A stretch of 25,213 bases of DNA, taken from positions 1-25,213 of the forward strand of contig JALJEE010001160.1 in the NCBI GenBank assembly GCA_023231475.1, in the 5' to 3' direction. Within the stretch, counting starts at the first letter, position 1. The number at the start of each line of letters is the position of its first letter. Below, piece by piece: positions 10,628 to 22,366 of this stretch. Made by a program: the position numbers and the translations under genes. The notes beneath the pieces were generated by a model that was not told the origin of the DNA, searched no databases, and was given only the letters and a program-made list of their open reading frames with translations. The DNA comes from Seison nebaliae (Eukaryota; Rotifera; Pararotatoria; Seisonacea; Seisonidae).

Positions 10628-10875
10628 TTATAGACATCCATCATAAGGTTGAAATGTTATCGTCGGAGACTGATGTAAAAAAGCATTCTGACCGACGTCA
10701 TATTTATGAATATAGACGTAGTTTGCTTGACACTCTGCAAAATTCAACTCGTCCCATTGACTCATTGACACTGGTTCAATTTGAAATGAAATTTCTGAGA
10801 AAGTCGACATGCTCAAAGGAAAATACTTCAGAAAAGTATTCCAACTGTTTATTCGATTTGCACACTATCTATTAA
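10628..10875 (+). other. Exon-like open stretch of unknown meaning
   Basis: The plus frame from ATG 10654 gives 73 residues with balanced codon use and locally higher GC than its surroundings. A possible 3' splice site (TTTGTTATAG) ends at 10633 and keeps this frame open. The opposite strand is also open over 10628-10816, so the strand is uncertain. I recognise no domain. A loose resemblance to eIF4E-binding peptides (HIYEYRRSLLDTLQNS) fails on the spacing between Tyr and the Leu pair. It could be an isolated exon of a long gene or chance. Confidence 0.2.
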
Positions 10876-12512
10876 TAATAATATCGGTATTTTACCATGC
10901 GGATATATATTATACTACATAACCGAATAACAATGATTCGTATGACAAGAGTGCACAAAAGGTGCACAAACGGACCTTCTGTACGATAGAAATTTACTTT
11001 ATCGATTAAACACTTTTTTTTATCACATTCCCAAAACAATTTTTAATGAGTGATATACTGTTCTAATAGTTTCTATAAAATGAGCACACATGACGCATTA
11101 TACCTTCATGTGGAATTCCTGTTCACTCGGTAAGAACAAAGACCTTCAACCTTTCCTCTTCTACTTCAATGGGGACGAAAGAACATTTCAGCAGAAAAAA
11201 CAAGTGGACAAAGACTGTGTTGCAGGGTCTTAAATTTTACATTTCTTTAGCCATAAAAACTTTTCTGGAGTAATTTTAAGTAAAAATCTTTTAATCTCTG
11301 CTTCAAATCATTCATACCAGCGACGTCACTTTCATAAGTTGACCTTACATTTTATAGTAGTTTGATAAGTTATTAATTAGTATATGCTAATTAATACATA
11401 CCACAATATGGAAAAACGAAAATTTTGCTTCTTCTCAAATTTCTCTTCAATATTACAAAAAAAAATTGAACAATTGCCACCGTTTTCAAATTAGCACCAA
11501 TTTCTCCGCTTTTTCTTCTCTAATTATTTGATTACGTTATTATTGTCTTCTATAAATTGACGATATCAACTTTCAATTAGTTTCCACTAAATTTTAACGT
11601 TTAAGATAATTTTTCGAATAATTTCCTGGACTGAGAATTTAACTACGGTTCTGAAAAAATGAAATGTAGCGAGAGGTTCTTGAGGGAAAGGGGATTACAT
11701 TGTGATTGTTTGGGGAAGATTAACATTAACGATAATTTAATACGGAATACTTATCGCAGTGAATGATGAGTGAAACGGAAACGTCTTAATAAGTGCACGG
11801 GGAGAGTTGACTTTGGAAGAAGGCTGAGATTCTACATACTAGTAAGTTTATATTAGAAATTCAAATAAAGATTGACGAGGAAAGAACTATTAAACGAAGT
11901 ATTGGCACTTTGGAAAGTAAATGTTGTGGTGAATATGAAAGAATTGTATAAATTGGTAAGTGTAAAAAGAAAGACGATGTGCTTAAAGAAAATGGAAATT
12001 ACGTTTTTTATTACTCCAAATAATTTCCATTATTCAAACTACTCAAGTTTTGCATAATTTCGCATGTCGTTTCTCGTAACCTAACCGACTCGGAATAATA
12101 TATTTAGAAGTTTTCTCCCAAAGTACAGTATGTAAAGTTAATTCTATATCCGATCAGTGCGAAGTTTTCGAAGCTTCCCCGATATAATTTGAACCTCTTC
12201 ATTTTTTCTTTGGTTTTCTTCCAAATTGAGTAAAGTTCAAAACAATGGTAAAATGAGGAAAACAATTAAATTGTATAGTATTCCAGACAGGTTTTAATAA
12301 CATAATGAAAGACGAAATGATGTTAAGGTCCGATGGATGTTGGGTTTGGGGGAAGAAATCAGTGGGATTTCGGGAAGAATCCATCTAGCTGAAATTCATT
12401 AACGGAAATTCCAAAACAATTATTATTTTCGAAATTCCATCTGGAGATTAGATGACGAGTGAAGTTAGATTGTAGCCTAATGTGTATGTGAAGGGTGATG
12501 TGCACGGAAAAG
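10876..12512. other. No gene seen
   Basis: AT-rich non-coding sequence. A duplicated GTGCACAAA lies near 10950-10970. Around 12330-12375 there is a faint match to the subrepeat remnant at 12528-12655 (both read ACTGATT..TCTTCC on the minus strand). Confidence 0.45.
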
Positions 12513-12527
12513 TCAATTGAATCCGAA

Positions 12528-12655
12528 AGAGTCGGGTGATTCTTTATCTGGAATCCAAATAAATCGGATGATTATCTCTCCGAAATTAGAGTGAATTCGC
12601 CTCCGAATAACAGGAGGAAGATAATCAGTAGGTGACTTCCGCCCTTCCAGAATAA
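12528..12655. repeat. Degenerate array related to the foldback arms at 14459-15303
   Basis: This stretch repeats the theme of the foldback right arm: CTCCGAAATTAGAGTGA near 12578-12594 is identical over 17 bases to part of 15228-15247. It is followed by a CTCCGAA and then AGGTGACTTCCGCCC. Several more weak units (TCCGAAAGAGTCGGGTGATTC at the left edge) fit the same pattern. No opposing arm is evident nearby, so it looks like a solo, eroded arm. Confidence 0.5.
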
Positions 12656-12829
12656 CAATGTAGATGAGAAGAATGTTTCGAAAATGAAACATTATCATTT
12701 GTTGGCTGTCAATAGGAAGATTTGATAGGAAGAAGGAGAAATAAGCAGTGGAGATTCAGCGTATTTTCCAATGTCACAAGATGAATTTGAGAAGGAAAAA
12801 AGAAAAAATTATAAAGCATTTGTTTTTAC

Positions 12830-13015
12830 GTGCCTCGTTCTCGAATTCGTTGTATTGAACTATTATTATTCTCCTCCGCGGCCTTTGCCTGATCTACCGG
12901 TGGACAGAGCCGTCCGTTCCTACCAGAGAAATCCGAAAGAGTAGGACGAATAGCGCAAGAATAACAAGATGGCGCTCGGCGGAAACTGTAAGCAGCATGA
13001 GAAGCGGAGATGACT
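12830..13015. promoter_or_regulatory. GC/CpG-rich patch, possible promoter or first exon on the + strand
   Basis: This patch is clearly richer in GC and CpG than its AT-rich surroundings (CCGCGG, ACCGG, GCCGTCCG, GGCGCTCGGCGG). At 12969 an ATG in good context (AACAAGATGG) opens a short frame. It is interrupted after 19 bases by a consensus 5' splice site (ACT|GTAAGC, GT at 12988); unspliced, it stops at 13011-13013. That is the layout of a short first coding exon, with further exons at unknown distance on the plus strand. The AAGATGGC core also matches a YY1-type site. No downstream exon was identified, so this stays a candidate. Confidence 0.3.
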
Positions 13016-13117
13016 AGTTTCTTATTTATATAATTTTTCAAATTTTATTTCTTTCTTATATTCATCTAATATATCAACAACAAAAAAAACTATTTCTTGA
13101 GGAGACGTGAAAGAAGG

Positions 13118-13156
13118 AAGAGAGAGAGTGAGAGAGAGAGAGCGAGAGAGAGAGAA
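13118..13156. repeat. (GA)n microsatellite
   Basis: Nearly pure GA run with a few interruptions, about 100 bases after the CpG-rich patch. GA runs can bind GAGA-type factors in arthropods; no such role is shown here. Confidence 0.85.
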
Positions 13157-13261
13157 TGACTAATCGAACTCAGAGAGAGATATTCCATTTTATTCTATTC
13201 AGTTCTATTCCATTCTTCTTTCATCATCCTTTCTCATAATTTGTTATTTCTCTTCATCTAT

Positions 13262-13284
13262 TCTTTCTTTCTTTCTTTCTTTCA
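13262..13284. repeat. (TTTC)n microsatellite
   Basis: About five tandem TTTC units. Confidence 0.85.
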
Positions 13285-13975
13285 TTCTTTTCTTTTCGTC
13301 GTTCATCTCATTTCTTCATATGCAATCTACATGGAAGAAATAGAGAGAATTTGTTTAGTGCACAAAGTATCCAATGTGTCGCCGTCAATCTCTACCATCG
13401 TTTTAGTCGATTGCCTTCTATACACAATCGTCTGTCATTAGTGTCTCACACATTTAGCACAAGATTACCATGATCCAACGTGATTGTTACACGACGACTG
13501 GACAACATGAATGAGATGTCAATTACCGAATGGAAGTCAGTGCAATCGTCTTTTTGAGAACGTTAAAGTTGAACAGAAGAAAAAAGAAGTTAAATGGAAA
13601 ATTGTTATGTTTTGGGGATAATTTGTGGGTAGAAGACTGGGAATTGACAAATTTAATAAAACTTTTCGAAAAAGAAATAGGAGAAGAATTGTCGAATAAT
13701 CGACTAATAAGTTTTTCTTTTTTGAGGAAGGAGGGTGAGAACTAAACAAGAACGGAATGGAATGGCGAATGCGTATAAATGGAGTCAAGTATTGGATGTA
13801 TAAATAAACGGAGAGGACTAAAATTAAATAAAACGAATAATAATTTCCTTTATTTCCATAATTAAATGTTCTTCTTTAATATAATTACAAGTCTTTATTT
13901 CACACTTATCATACACTTAGAGGCAGGACGGAATGAAGGAGAGAATGGTGGGGAGTTGGGGAGGAAGAGGAGGGT

Positions 13976-14171
13976 GAGAAGGAAGGAAGGAAGGAGGGGG
14001 ACAATGTTGGCATGTACGTTGTTTATTCATGTATCTTATCGTTAGGGATATATGGAATATGGAGCAATCTATTATTACATCAACATCGATAAATTTGGAG
14101 AAATGAGTAGAAGTAATTTCAATAATCTTCGGTCCTAAGAGATGGATAGTTGGGAGGGATGGATGGATGGA
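13976..14171. repeat. GGAA and GGAT purine-rich simple repeats
   Basis: Short GGAA units at 13976-14000 and GGAT units at 14156-14171, separated by ordinary sequence. Confidence 0.7.
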
Positions 14172-14443
14172 AGAATCGGAGGATAAATGCTTGGCGGGGA
14201 TAGGATGGGAGCTGAGTGGACGGATATATCAATAGACAGATTATAGCAAAATAGATAAATACATAGATTAAAGAATAAGTGGATGGGTGATTGCAAATAA
14301 ATAAGATCTACGCAAGAACAGAATGATGGAATAATTGATAAATGAAGGAAATATAATTAGAGATAATATTCCGTGATAAACGGGAAAAGTAGGAGATTGG
14401 AAGGAATGGGGGAAGATTAAATAGATAGATATGGCATGGGCAT

Positions 14444-14452
14444 AGATATAAT
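14444..14452. repeat. Candidate 9-bp target-site duplication, left copy
   Basis: AGATATAAT here is repeated exactly at 15311-15319, bracketing the foldback element. Each copy lies seven bases outside the terminal inverted motif. Confidence 0.45.
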
Positions 14453-14458
14453 GGGTTA

Positions 14459-14652
14459 CGGAGCGGAACTCACCCTCGTTTCAGTTCACCTTCTTTTCTA
14501 TTTTCGGAGTGGAACTGACTCTAATTTCGGAGCGGAACTCACCCTATTTTTTCTATTTCGGAGCGGAAATCACTCTATTTTTTCTATTTCGGGGCGGAAA
14601 TCACCCTGAAGAAATTCATCTTTTTAGTTGAAATTCGGAGGGGAACTCACCT
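14459..14652 (+). repeat. Left arm of the foldback element (six subrepeats)
   Basis: Units at 14459 and 14528 are identical over 18 bases; the others differ at one to three positions. Spacers are T-rich (TATTTTTTCTATTT between units 3, 4 and 5). Confidence 0.8.
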
Positions 14653-15079
14653 CATAAAAGAATTGTCATGTTTTTCCCTGATTCTATAAACGATAAAGAC
14701 GGATTCAGTAATTACGTTCCATTCTCACTCTAAATCTCAAATGGTGGAGGTAAATCAACAGAACAATGCGATTTTGATAATGTTAATCGAGAATAACGAT
14801 GTATTAATATGGAATCATTTGTCATAAATGGATGGTCTGATCTTAATTGAAAAAAGAAATAAATGTTTTGACTTCAATATTTTTTCTTTTACTCTTCAAT
14901 TAACGGAAATTTTTTGTATTTTGATCCAATGATTGTATGATAATTAATTGGAGAAAGAGTCGTTTAAGGTAAATTATTTCAAACCGTCAAGACGCCATAA
15001 TCCTATTAACCAATTAAAGAAATGTAATTTCATCAGGACCTCATCAGAGATTCTTTCTTATTTTACCAATTTCAAAAAC

Positions 15080-15303
15080 GGAGTGAGTTCCTCTCCGAAA
15101 TATCATAAAGAGGGTGAATTTCTCTGTGCACTGAAAAAAAAAGGATGAGTTCTTCCCCGCAATATAACCAGATGAGTGAGTTCCTCTCCGAATTGCAGTA
15201 TTAAGTCTTTTTTCCCAGAGTGAATTTCGCTCCGAAATTAGAGTGACTTCCACTCCGAAAATTATAAAGAGGGTGAGTTCCTCTATAAGGTGAGTTCCGC
15301 TCC
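15080..15303 (-). repeat. Right arm of the foldback element (about eight subrepeats, inverted)
   Basis: Units near 15080, 15111, 15142, 15174, 15217, 15240, 15269 and 15288, in reverse complement to the left arm. They are more diverged than the left-arm units. Confidence 0.75.
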
Positions 15304-15310
15304 TAGATTC

Positions 15311-15319
15311 AGATATAAT
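15311..15319. repeat. Candidate 9-bp target-site duplication, right copy
   Basis: Exact copy of AGATATAAT at 14444-14452. Confidence 0.45.
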
Positions 15320-18300
15320 CGTTTAGACGACAATAATAATTTCCTTTTTAGCAAAAAAGCTGAAGGACATTCATATTAAATGAAAACAAGAAAAGAAGAA
15401 AGAATGACATGGAAACACAATGAGAGGAAAAGGAGAATTCCCTTCTTCTTAACGAATAAGATGATCAACTACTTAGAAGCACGCGACGCGCATAATTATT
15501 TGGTTACTGATATTGTCTTCATGAATAGGAATGTTGGAAATTTATATTCATTTGCAATGAGATTCATATAATGAATTGAACTAACGTAAATTGAATTGAA
15601 ACTAATTAGAAGCGAATCGACTCCCTATTGTTGTGCAGTGTAATGCATCCAGTTGAATTCGACTAAACTAAACAGACTCTCCTTTCCTTTTTACTGCCTA
15701 GACGACTGCACGATCCCATCTTATTTACAGTCCATCATCTGGTTCACATAACGCATTTACATTCCCTCCCTTAAATTTGTTTCTTGTCATTCTAGCCATA
15801 TTCCTCCACTCCCTTTCCCCCATCCACCCAACACTCCGAAGCAGAAACTTCATTTGTTGATAAAATTGATTAAATATTTATAAGGATTTTTTCCAACTAT
15901 GACTACCCCAGCGTGTTGAAGGAACGAATATTGAAATTTGACGAAACAAATGAATAAAAAATTGTTTCGATTCATGTGAAAAATTTTGATGCTTGTCATT
16001 ATCATCGGCACGATGATTTACAGGAAAACAATAATTGAATGACGTTACTATACGTGAAATATCGGAAACCGACCTGCTTTCCCAATTCATCTAAATTGCT
16101 TTCTGAATACCACAAATTCATCAGGGAAAATTTACAATCTACCAATGCACAAAGCAATTTAGAAGAAACCGGGATAAAATTTCTGTTCATGCAAAAGATG
16201 AAAATTCGATTTAACTTCAAATTAACAATTTGCACTCATTTTAAGAATAAAACGGTTGTATATTGTATTCCATGCGTATATATAATGCAACTGAATGACC
16301 AGATTAAAAGTGATCGGAAAAAATTATAATAATTGTGCATTTTGGGAAAGTGGCTTTTTTTTTAACCACAAATAATTGTTCATTTCTTTTCCTCTTAATC
16401 ATAACCATCGTTCCGAAGAACTTATTCGGTTGAAAGTTCTTTCATTTGCACAAAATACTAATTTTTATGCATATTTTAAGCATTTACTTGAATAGCGCTT
16501 GAAGGGTCTTAAAACTTATTGGACTTAAGAAAAATTGATTTCCGAAACAGAAAAATAAAGTTAAGAAACTGTTGTTAAGAATCGTTCACATCTGTGGAAA
16601 ATTTCATTAACATTGAATCCATATTAACGATATTATTGTGGGGAATGTTAGACATATCTTTCTAGTTCTTCTATTCACTTCCCAGTTAAATTGTCTCTGC
16701 TTAGAAGACTACGGACAGGAACATATTAGGGAGAAGAGAATTAGAAAATTTTATTTAGTTACTTTAATTTTTGTTTCTGCTTCTTCTCTCCATGATCAAT
16801 GATCCTACAGTAATGTAGATGAAATTCTCATTTATGCAAATAATATGATGGAATTGTAAAACTTCCATGTTAAATTGAAATAGAATTTCTATTTCTTTCT
16901 ATTATAGAAAAAATTGATATAAAATTATATAGTTTATGTTAATCTAATAATAATTATCATTATTAATTTAATTATTATTTTCCATTTAATAATATTACAT
17001 GAAAGTTCATAAAAATATTTGATAGTAATACTATTTTGTGAATGATGGAAGATTATTTAAATATATTTCAGTGAATATTCGTTCCAAAAAAAAAAACTAT
17101 TTCGTCAATTTTAATTTCACTTCTGTTAACATCGAAATAATGTACTCACAAGGGAACTATTGTCAGAATGGATGGAAGAAATAATTATTAAACGCAAAAT
17201 TAATTCAATTGGAATAACTAACCGAATATATTCGTTTTAGGAAACGATAAATAGTCAAATACATTTTTGTTTACATTACACGGAGAAGAATATGGCAGAA
17301 AATTCCATTAAAATTGGAAATTTGGATTAACTCATTTCTAAATATTAACAGTGTTCACATGAATTTTGAAAATAAATAATATTCATTGAATATTAGAGGA
17401 CTTAACTATCACAGACATTTCTGAGAATATAAACCGACAAAAATTCGGGCGTATAAGAAAATTGAAAAAAAAATGATATTATTACATTCAACTCGAATTA
17501 CTTTCCACCCGAAAAAAAAAATGAGAATTGCATAGTAAAATGAAGATTTAATCGGTTTTTTCATAAAGTTTGTGGTTTGTTTGATAAACAATTGTGCATC
17601 GCTTCAAATAAAAATAAATCTGTTCTAAAAAAGATAATATTACGTTAAGAAATTGGGGACAGAAAATGAAGTTTTTTTAATTTTTTTTCAAAAATTTCAA
17701 CTTTTATTTTGCACTTTCGCCGAACAACTTGAATAATCCACTCCATTTTCATCTGATGGAATTTAATACGTCTAATTATTGCCATGTGCCTTTTGGAAAT
17801 TTCTCAATAAAATCCTTTTTATGGAAGTGTGCTTATTATTTTTGAGATAAAATCTTACGTTAGATTTTGATCTTATATGCGTCTCCGCATATCACACCTC
17901 ATTTTTATGGAACAACCAACCTTACATTCCTCCTAACCTAACATTTGTATCATTCTCGTTAAGAAGACTGCGGAGAATTTCTACTTCTCAATACAGTTAT
18001 TTAGCATGTTCCTCCTTTTGTTGCGAGATATGTTGGTGAGAATGAGTGAGGAGGAGGCGGATGAAAGAAGCAATGATGTTAAAATTCCTGAATAGTTTCT
18101 TTTTGAAAAATAAGTTGAAACTACTAAAGTGAAACTAAATTACTTTTACTTTTTACCACTAACATAATAGGACCGAATTGGATATTGGTAAAAGGTTGGA
18201 TAATTCACATGTCTGTTACAACGATGTTATTAGGAAAAGAAAAGTAGTAGTATTAGGAAAATTTTTGAGAATTACGGGAAGGAAAAGAGAGAGGGAGAGA

Positions 18301-21300
18301 GGGGAAGATCCAAATTCACCATGTATCGATGTAGGGAATTCGTTTACGTTATGTCTCATATTTTACACCTGCATCATTCAAAAGGCATAAGGTCTGCATA
18401 TATTCTCCAATTTTAAAAAATAGCCAATTGGTCATATATTTACGTACATGTAACTAATATACATCTGTCCCATGTACAATTTGCACTAATTCTTACACCT
18501 ATTACATAACTAAATGTAATTATGTGCACGTATGTACTTGTAATTAGATTTTGTTCATATAGAACCAAACCAATTTGTGTACGTTGGTACACAGAGTCAC
18601 ATCGACTACTTGTGTGATTATATGAAAATATGTAACTCAATTTATTTATCAATTGATGTTCATGTCCTTTTATGGTAAGAATAGCGATTAAATCGGAGAT
18701 AATTTATGAAGTAAGCCCAATCATTTCAATGGATCTTTCTTATGTAAGACCATTCCGCTTCTTCTACATATTATCATTAATAAAACTATGTTCACCTGCG
18801 ATTGATCATTCAAACATTTCATCCGTTCATCCATTCATCCATTCATCCATATTCCATCTATTCTTATTAACATAATTATAATTAATGATCTCTAAAAATA
18901 TTTGGAAATTATTCCACCTCTCCATATTCATATACGTACACGCTTCTCCTCCTTCTCTCAATCATCATTTATCTTTTCATGCCACGAAACAAAACGAGAC
19001 GAAACTCGTTGAAACACTTGAAATTGTGCAAATAAAATTCCGAAATAGATGGAACAACTTCGAAGTATATTGGAGAATGAGCAAAATAGTTTGTACCAAA
19101 TAAAAAACTCCTTCATACTCCAAATCTCATTTTCGCCTTTTTAATTGTATATAAGCATATGTTCTGAAAAAGAGATATTTTGTTAGATGAAGCATTTAAA
19201 TCATGTACCTTTATTTTAAATTTAAAAAAGGTAGAAAGGTCAAACGGATTTTAGGACGAAGGAACTATAAGACAAAACATTACTGGTACGTATTCACATA
19301 TTCATGAGACAAAAAAAATACTTTATATATTATAATCCTTTAATAACCACCGAATCTAAATTTCTTTCTTATTTAAATGAACTGTCAACTATTCGTTACC
19401 ATGAATACGACGATAGTCATTTTAAAATTTCAAGTTTTGAAAAATTGAACTTGTTGAACTGGAACGACTTCCTGTCCTAGGACAATCGTAATAGATAAAA
19501 AAAAGATAAAAAACAAAGAAAATTATCACTTCTACACCAGAAATACATTCAATATATTAAATTTAGAAAAATTACAAGTGACCGCAAAAAATTGAAGAAG
19601 AAATTTTCTTAAATGAAAATATGCGGTTTTCCTAATCATGAAGTTCAACAACTATTTATTTACCTCCTAACAATAATGATATGACCATTCTATGTCTCTT
19701 TTGAACCGACTGACTCTTAAAATCCTCCGCGAATTTTAATTCGACGATATGGGGGTTTTTTCATATTCGAGTATTCCAAGAAATTTCTTTAATTTGAAAG
19801 AAAGTCGTGAAGGGAAGTGAACACATTTCTTTCGTCAACGAATATCTTGTCACAAGGTTCTTGTGGTGATTTCATTGTCAAAAACATTTTGTCTGGCTCT
19901 TATGACCGTTCAAAAAAATTACATTAGATAACAGTTATTATTATAAAAGTTAGTATCAATCTTTAACTACTAAAGGACAATAAGAATTATTATTTTAAAG
20001 AGGAAAGTTATGACATATAAATTATGGATTATAAAATTAACATAATAGTACGTATAGATGTGGGGGAAGAAGAATATGATTTTATTTAGTGGGGAGCTGT
20101 TTATTCTACTATGAGGAATATCGATATGATTTAGCAAGCAAACAGATCGATCGATTTTACAGAACCTTCAATTTGATGAAAAGAAAAAGAAGATGTAAAA
20201 AGGAGGAAGAAAAAGAAAAATAATAAAGCGAAGAGCAATATTTTATTTGTTCAACTATATTGAATAACAATTGATAATTTTGAACAACATTCTTTATGTG
20301 CACAAAATTCTCTACAATTACACACATATCACCAACAAAATGATTATATTATATCAATAATTCCTATTCCATTTTACACCAGAAAACATAATTTTCTCAC
20401 ACATCTCATACGTACTTGAAACTCTCCTGTATTAATAAGCGAATGAATTTTTTATTTGATAATAAAAAAAATCGAAGAATTCTCTTTAAAACGGTCGAAT
20501 GGATAGTACAGATATCAGACACATTCATGCATGCATCTATACAAGTGGGAAGCGGCCATATACCTTTAGTCAGATGTCTTATTAAGAAGATTATATAAAA
20601 CAAGCACAACGAGAATTAGTACACTGGTAAACAAGCATTTTACCTCTCAATAAAAATTATATCATGTTTTCCCATAAACGAATTTCTCCTTTAATCGCTC
20701 GTGTACATATTGGATAGTGCTCGATTCTTTTCTTTCCCACCAAATGCCTATGGCTGAATTTATTTCATTATTTACCATATTCCACTCATTTCATATGGAA
20801 AATTGTTATCGAACAATTTCCGCTCATTCAAATATATGAGCATGAAAAAAGAAATTCTCATAAAGAACATTCCAACGAACATCTCATTCTCTTCATTCAT
20901 TCACATTATCTTCTCGCCCACCTCCCATTCAGTGGAGGAAGTCAATAGAGACTATACCATATCGTCCACAAAATTCGTTTGAGCTAACAGTAAAAAAAGA
21001 AACACACTAACCAAACTAATATTAATTGGACATCAATCTTAATCTGTTGTGAATGAAGGATCAGTTGGCGATTAAGTGCAAACGATTGAAATATTTAAGC
21101 ACAAATCGAACGATGATTGTGTCGAATAATTTGGTTGATGAAATTGAAAGAAGCAATCGTACTTTCAATTCCTTTTCCACAATCTCCATCCATTAACATC
21201 CAAAACAATCCAATAGTTAATCAATCGAATAGAATAAAATCAATCTATTTCTTTCCTCCTGCTCATCTATTTCATTCCTTCCCATCTCTAAATACCATAT

Positions 21301-22243
21301 ATTTCTTCGTGAAAAATATTTCGTGCACACAATTACAATGTATCGAAAAGGTTCTCAGCATATTAATGCTTAATTTCTGACATTTCTTATGTCGACATGA
21401 CATATTCCCCATATTAATGTTACAGCTCCCAATGAAGCATTCTCTTCAACTTTTTTTATAAAAATTTAGAAACAATCTTCAAAAAAAGAATTGGAAATGT
21501 TTGGAAGTTTTTATTCAGTTGACAACATAAAAGCCTGTCGATGATAAAAGGAGAATCGTTGCCAAAAATTCATTTCTCAATAAGACAATAAATATCCGAT
21601 GAAATAATAAAAGAAAACGACGTCGAAGGTCGAATAATCTAGAAAAAAAACTAAAGGAAAAAAAATTCGGAAATAATTTGGAGAATTGCCGTAATTGGAA
21701 AAATCTCAATAATCTTTTGCCACCGTCTCTAACAGACAGTTTTTGTGTGACTTCAAATTAAGAAACTTCCCAATAATTAAAACTATTACAAGAGAAATTA
21801 GGAGATAAATTTGATTCAATTGTTAATTTCGTTTAAGAGATGATCGGAACATTAAAATCATTTTCTGATTTTAAGTAAACATCATAAAAACGACTTGCAA
21901 TACTTGCAGGAACTTCAGACATCTGCATTATTGGACGTGCAATTTCACTGTATTTTAATTTACCTAATAGATTTGTATAAACAGTAGTCGATCCAATTGA
22001 AAATCAATCTATGTTTTTCCTTCAAATTCTGATACTTTCTCATAACATATAGATACTTCACATTGCACAAATATTAACTATATTTCGTAAAAGATGACAA
22101 ATACATCGTATGGTTTTGACGTCCGATATCATAATCTTAAAATCATTCTCTCCCAATATTTATCATATTCCCATCATTTCCATCTCTCTAATATTAATCG
22201 TTGTTCAAATATGTTTCTTCCATAATCGGATGATATTTTTAAT
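15320..22243. other. Gene-poor AT-rich stretch of about 6.9 kb
   Basis: I find no reading frame with a recognisable domain, no RNA gene signature and no clear transposon ends. Open frames here are under 100 codons, and several overlap on both strands (for example 16002-16329 and 20406-20609), as expected of chance. A TTCATCCA repeat lies at 18820-18850. Two CCTAA units occur near 17932-17942, too few to be telomeric. It may be intronic or intergenic. Confidence 0.5.
18820..18850. repeat. (CATCCATT)n simple repeat
   Basis: Three to four near-identical 8-base units. Confidence 0.75.
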
Positions 22244-22366
22244 TTATTTGGTTTCGAATTCCCGTCGGGATAAAAATGAAAAATAGGAGAAAAAATTATT
22301 ATCGTCCTCGATGTCAATATAATGTCGTAATTGATCGAGGGAATCACGGTCGATTAGTATTCGCAT
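22244..22366 (-). CDS. Second copy of the C-terminal peptide seen at 1-117 (partial or isolated last exon)
   Basis: Minus-strand frame from ATG 22366 to TAA at 22246-22244, 40 residues, ending LSRREFETK. It aligns without gaps to the frame at 1-117: 20 of 34 residues are identical and all codon differences at identical residues are third-base changes. The ATG need not be the true start. The frame is open back to a TAG about seven codons upstream, so this may be the last exon of a spliced gene, although no strong 3' splice site is obvious. In the neighbouring frame a short stretch upstream resembles an ankyrin repeat (NGFQEIVEEIG), which I treat as coincidence. Function unknown. It is either a host gene family member or a dispersed element part. 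Confidence 0.45.
   Translation of the reverse strand: MRILIDRDSLDQLRHYIDIEDDNNFFSYFSFLSRREFETK

Larger units (their letters stand above)
13042..14443. other. Simple-repeat-rich, no gene supported
   Basis: The interval holds a GA run (13118-13156), a (TTTC)n run (13262-13284), GGAA repeats (13976-14000) and GGAT repeats (14156-14171). Short open frames such as 13331-13441 and the overlapping pair near 13530-13788 lack domains or splice support. Confidence 0.5.
14453..15310. mobile_element. Foldback-type non-autonomous element with subrepeat arms
   Basis: Two long arms in inverse orientation flank a spacer of about 430 bases. The left arm (14459-14652) holds six units of the form CGGAGCGGAACTCACCCT, starting at 14459, 14505, 14528, 14559, 14590 and 14636 (spacings 46, 23, 31, 31, 46). 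The right arm (15080-15303) holds about eight units in the reverse complement, AGGGTGAGTTCCGCTCCG. The outermost 15 bases, GGAGCGGAACTCACC, are a perfect inverted pair (14460-14474 with 15303-15289). A 9-bp direct repeat lies just outside. Tandem-subrepeat arms plus a 9-bp duplication are what is known for Foldback elements, some of which are mobilised by MULE-type transposases. The spacer has no coding potential that I can see. Confidence 0.7.

Noticed and set aside
16002-16329. Overlapping open frames on both strands (77 and 96 codons)
   Set aside because: No recognisable domain, no splice context, and no reason to prefer one strand.
17932-17942. CCTAACCTAA resembling arthropod telomere repeats
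   Set aside because: Only two units; similar short strings occur by chance elsewhere (for example near 12077).
20406-20609. Overlapping 60 and 67 codon frames on opposite strands
   Set aside because: Mirror-image openness with no domain signature; consistent with chance.
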